From assembly GCA_028571885.1 (NCBI GenBank), contig JAPVVU010000141.1, forward strand, positions 1 through 7,555: DNA of 7,555 nt, given 5' to 3'. The DNA comes from Gammaproteobacteria bacterium. GTDB taxonomy: Bacteria > Pseudomonadota > Gammaproteobacteria > GRL18. Under the pieces are notes generated by a model. That model was not told where the DNA came from, made no database searches, and saw only the letters and a list, made by a program, of their open reading frames with translations. Made by a program: the position numbers and the translations under genes. Below, in pieces: positions 5,710 to 7,555 of this stretch; within the stretch, counting starts at the first letter, position 1, and each line of letters begins with the position of its first letter.

Positions 5710-6770
5710 TGACAGACAGTCTTAAGCCGGAAAAACAGCTGAAGCAATGGCAAGCTTCAGCTTCATTTGAGTTAATCAAACTCAGGGCTGACACACTCAG
5801 AACAATACGCTCTTTTTTCGATAAAAATGGGCTGCTGGAAGTGGATACACCTATTTTGTCCAGTGCCAGCGTTCCAGATCCTTTTATCGAAAGCTTCCAG
5901 ACCCGATACATTCCTCTGACTCAAACGATGCAGACAGAGGATTATTACCTGCATACTTCTCCCGAATTTCCCATGAAACGTCTATTGGCTTCAGGCAGCG
6001 GTTCAATTTATCAGGTCAGCAAGGTTTTTCGTCAGGGAGAATCCGGGCGGAAACATAATCCTGAATTTACCTTGCTTGAATGGTATCGGGACGGCTGGGA
6101 TCATCATCAGCTGATGCATGAAGTTTGTCAGTTACTCACCTTAATATTGTCTCCTGATATTGAGTTAGCAGAACCTCAGTTTCTTAGTTATGAAGATGCT
6201 TTTCAGACGGTGCTGGGTATTAATCCGCATACTGTCGATAAAGCAGATTTGCTTGCCTGTGCTGAAAAAGCGGGGCTGGCTAATGTGCTTGATGATAATG
6301 AGCACAGAGATCGGTTTTTGGAATTGTTATTCAGTCATACTATTGAACCTTCTTTGGGTAAAAAAAGGGGTAAAAACAAGGGCAAAAACAGGGGTGAATC
6401 AAATGAGCTGCCCTGTATTTGTTTGCTCTATCACTATCCAGCCAGTCAGGCTTCATTGGCAAAGACCGCCGTGCAAAATGGTCAATTGATAGCAGAGCGA
6501 TTTGAAGTTTTTATTGATGGTATGGAACTGGGTAATGGCTTTCATGAGCTGAATGATGCTAAAGAACAAAAAGCTCGATTTGAAGCAGATAATCAAGCCA
6601 GAAAAAAAATGGGACATAATGAAATCCCCATGGATGATAATTTTCTTGAGGCTGTCGGGCACTTACCTGAATGTGCCGGGGTGGCAATTGGTATTGAACG
6701 TCTGTTGATGATTATGAGTCAATCTCAGCATATCAATGATGTTATTGCATTTCCTTTTGATCGAGCTTAA
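5709..6770 (+). CDS. epmA: EF-P--(R)-beta-lysine ligase (truncated class II lysyl-tRNA synthetase paralogue)
   Basis: 353 residues, longer than E. coli EpmA (325). It activates (R)-beta-lysine with ATP and transfers it to Lys34 of EF-P. It has the class II synthetase catalytic core without the N-terminal anticodon-binding domain of LysRS: motif 1 region VDTPILSSASVPDPF (45-59), HTSPEFPMKRLLASG (82-96), motif 2 FRQGESGRKHNPEFTLLEWY (107-126), YPASQASLA (243-251), ERFEVFIDGMELGNGFHEL (263-281) and motif 3 GVAIGIERLL (324-333). Most of the extra length comes from a basic GKKR-GKNK-GKNR-GESN repeat (217-232), between the homologues' GK and F-Y-H-F-PASQASLA, and from about ten residues at the N-terminus. 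Start: ATG 5709 overlaps the efp stop as TGATG, with AAGGA three bases upstream; TTG 5706 in frame would add one residue and is less likely. E. coli keeps epmA elsewhere; here it sits in the efp operon. Confidence 0.97.
   Translation: MTDSLKPEKQLKQWQASASFELIKLRADTLRTIRSFFDKNGLLEVDTPILSSASVPDPFIESFQTRYIPLTQTMQTEDYYLHTSPEFPMKRLLASGSGSIYQVSKVFRQGESGRKHNPEFTLLEWYRDGWDHHQLMHEVCQLLTLILSPDIELAEPQFLSYEDAFQTVLGINPHTVDKADLLACAEKAGLANVLDDNEHRDRFLELLFSHTIEPSLGKKRGKNKGKNRGESNELPCICLLYHYPASQASLAKTAVQNGQLIAERFEVFIDGMELGNGFHELNDAKEQKARFEADNQARKKMGHNEIPMDDNFLEAVGHLPECAGVAIGIERLLMIMSQSQHINDVIAFPFDRA
6357..6404 (+). repeat. In-frame 12-base tandem repeat inside epmA (G-K-N-K units)
   Basis: Units GGTAAAAAAAGG (6357-6368), GGTAAAAACAAG (6369-6380), GGCAAAAACAGG (6381-6392) and a decayed GGTGAATCAAAT (6393-6404). 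They encode G-K-K-R, G-K-N-K, G-K-N-R, G-E-S-N. E. coli EpmA has only GKEKP here, so the array is an expansion or insertion of 12-16 residues within the catalytic domain's sequence, probably a surface loop. Confidence 0.93.
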
Positions 6771-6821
6771 GGACTTGAATTATAAGTTAATGACTTTATT
6801 ACCGGGCAGGCATGGGAAAGT

Positions 6822-7424
6822 ATGAATAGTCAGTATGGTATGGTTTTTTATCCGCAAAACGCCTGTTTTAAAAAAGTTTCGCCAGAGCACAGAAATCAGG
6901 TGCTTGCCGGATTAAGCAGTGAAGGTTTTCTTGGTGAGCTTTTTTCTATTCGTTATGAAGGACAAAAAAAGGCACAAACAGGTTATTTGATTGGTGATAA
7001 ATTTTTAAAATTGATCACCTTTTTGGGATGTTCCCCTCATATTGCAGTGAGTCCGCCGGAGAATATAGCTGACTGGGGTAATTTCTGTCACATTGAAATA
7101 CAGCAGCATCAGAACCCGATTTTTTTTAAAGGCCTCAATAATTCCAGGAGCAGTTGTCCTCAGTGCAAGTCCCGAGTCGCAAAAATGCTGCCAGAAATGC
7201 AGCAATGGATACCCGATTCCATGCACATTGTTTGTCCAAAATGTCATCAGACTAGTCTGGTTGAAGATTTAAACTGGCGTCATAGTGCTGGTTTTGGAAC
7301 GTTTTTTATTATTATTCACAGCATCTATCCCAATGAAGCAGTACCCACGGACCAGCTGCTTAATATCTTCAAGCATGAGTCTGGCTCTTTTGAACCGTGG
7401 GACTATTTTTACTACGAACTATAG
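6822..7424 (+). CDS. Conserved-looking protein of unknown function with two CxxC pairs (zinc-ribbon-like)
   Basis: 200 residues, no signal peptide or clear membrane segment. C112-P-Q-C115 and C138-P-K-C141, 22 residues apart, look like a zinc ribbon. Before it lies FLKLITFLGCSPHIAVSPP (61-79) and FCHIEI (88-93), and after it a hydrophobic strand FFIIIHSIYPNEAVP (161-175) and an aromatic, acidic end (WDYFYYEL). I do not know a function; the pattern looks like an uncharacterised gammaproteobacterial family. ATG 6822 has GGGA four bases upstream; the in-frame ATG at residue 7 is a less likely start. It lies 51 bases after epmA on the same strand with no terminator between, so it is probably the last gene of the efp-epmA operon. 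A part in EF-P modification or translation is only a guess from position. It is not recognisably EpmC, the EF-P hydroxylase. Confidence 0.85.
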   Translation: MNSQYGMVFYPQNACFKKVSPEHRNQVLAGLSSEGFLGELFSIRYEGQKKAQTGYLIGDKFLKLITFLGCSPHIAVSPPENIADWGNFCHIEIQQHQNPIFFKGLNNSRSSCPQCKSRVAKMLPEMQQWIPDSMHIVCPKCHQTSLVEDLNWRHSAGFGTFFIIIHSIYPNEAVPTDQLLNIFKHESGSFEPWDYFYYEL

Positions 7425-7444
7425 ACAGCGTTCAGCACTGAGCG

Positions 7445-7505
7445 TTAAGAAAAAGTAACTATTCTGCGTATATTTCTTAATGACCACTGTTGAGCCCATG
7501 GTCAC
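7445..7505 (-). repeat. Dispersed intergenic repeat, copy 2 (inverted relative to copy 1)
   Basis: 61 bases whose minus strand matches 3719-3784. It has the same internal pair, TTAAGAAA (7445-7452) with TTTCTTAA (7473-7480), and a second hairpin, TGACCA (7481-7486) with TGGTCA (7499-7504), which copy 1 has lost by base changes. It starts 20 bases after the stop of the zinc-ribbon gene. Between that stop and the repeat an imperfect stem (about 7429-7444) is possible but has no T-tract. Confidence 0.85.
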
Positions 7506-7512
7506 TTATTTT

Positions 7513-7555
7513 TCTGACTTTGAGAACTCGCTACGCTCAGACAATCAAAGTCAGA
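7513..7555. repeat. Perfect 11-base inverted repeat at the right edge
   Basis: TCTGACTTTGA (7513-7523) and TCAAAGTCAGA (7545-7555) are exact reverse complements around a 21-base loop that includes CTCGCTACGCTC. It lies seven bases after the dispersed repeat and ends exactly at the window edge, so the stem may be longer. It could be a REP-like hairpin, a terminator of the efp operon, or the edge of a larger repeat. Confidence 0.75.

Noticed and set aside
2179..6404. CRISPR-like array from the 12-base repeats
   Set aside because: Units are too short, directly adjacent without spacers, and in frame inside coding genes.
6190..6489. Second plus-strand frame within epmA
   Set aside because: It overlaps the conserved synthetase core in another frame and has no recognisable domain.
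7429..7444. Intrinsic terminator right after the zinc-ribbon gene
   Set aside because: The stem is short with a wobble pair and is followed by A-rich, not T-rich, sequence on the coding strand.
3719..7505. Composite transposon bounded by the inverted repeats
   Set aside because: No transposase or resolvase lies between the copies, the contents are core translation genes in a usual arrangement, and the copies are intergenic and internally palindromic.

Overview
The window comes from an AT-rich gammaproteobacterial chromosome. The evidence is a complete lysine-type EF-P modification set (efp, epmA, epmB), whose proteins align along their length with the Escherichia coli ones as I remember them, and a FimX-type cyclic-di-GMP protein like that of Pseudomonas type IV pilus systems. 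I cannot name genus or species from the sequence. Nothing looks phage- or plasmid-like; every recognisable gene is a chromosomal core or regulatory gene.

Layout. Positions 1-3462 hold two genes on the minus strand. The promoter-proximal one encodes a protein of about 626 residues with a PilZ-like C-terminal part. After about 100 bases it is followed by a fimX-like gene (receiver-PAS-GGDEF-EAL) that starts with GTG and runs off the left edge just as its EAL domain begins. The receiver and GGDEF domains have both lost their signature residues, so this part looks like a c-di-GMP sensor or effector unit, probably serving type IV pili. Positions 3463-3891 are an AT-rich gap with no convincing gene. 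It holds a hairpin close to the PilZ-like gene, one copy of a dispersed repeat, and a hairpin downstream of epmB.

Positions 3892-7424 form the EF-P module. epmB (lysine 2,3-aminomutase) reads leftward. A roughly 200-base divergent promoter region separates it from efp, which reads rightward. efp overlaps epmA (the EF-P-lysine ligase) in a TGATG junction, and 51 bases later comes a 200-residue protein of unknown function with two CxxC pairs. Together EpmB makes (R)-beta-lysine, EpmA attaches it to Lys34 of EF-P, and modified EF-P relieves ribosome stalling at polyproline stretches.

Two repeat systems stand out. First, three of the proteins (PilZ-like, EpmB, EpmA) each carry about three in-frame tandem copies of a 12-base, purine-rich unit. 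The units can be aligned to one tetrapeptide pattern, [G/S]-[K/E/R]-[N/S]-[K/Q/R], at places where homologues have no such sequence. Second, a 61-66 base intergenic repeat occurs twice in opposite orientations, at 3719-3784 and 7445-7505, on either side of the EF-P module. A perfect 11-base inverted repeat closes the right end of the window. I found no RNA gene, CRISPR array, transposase or complete mobile element.
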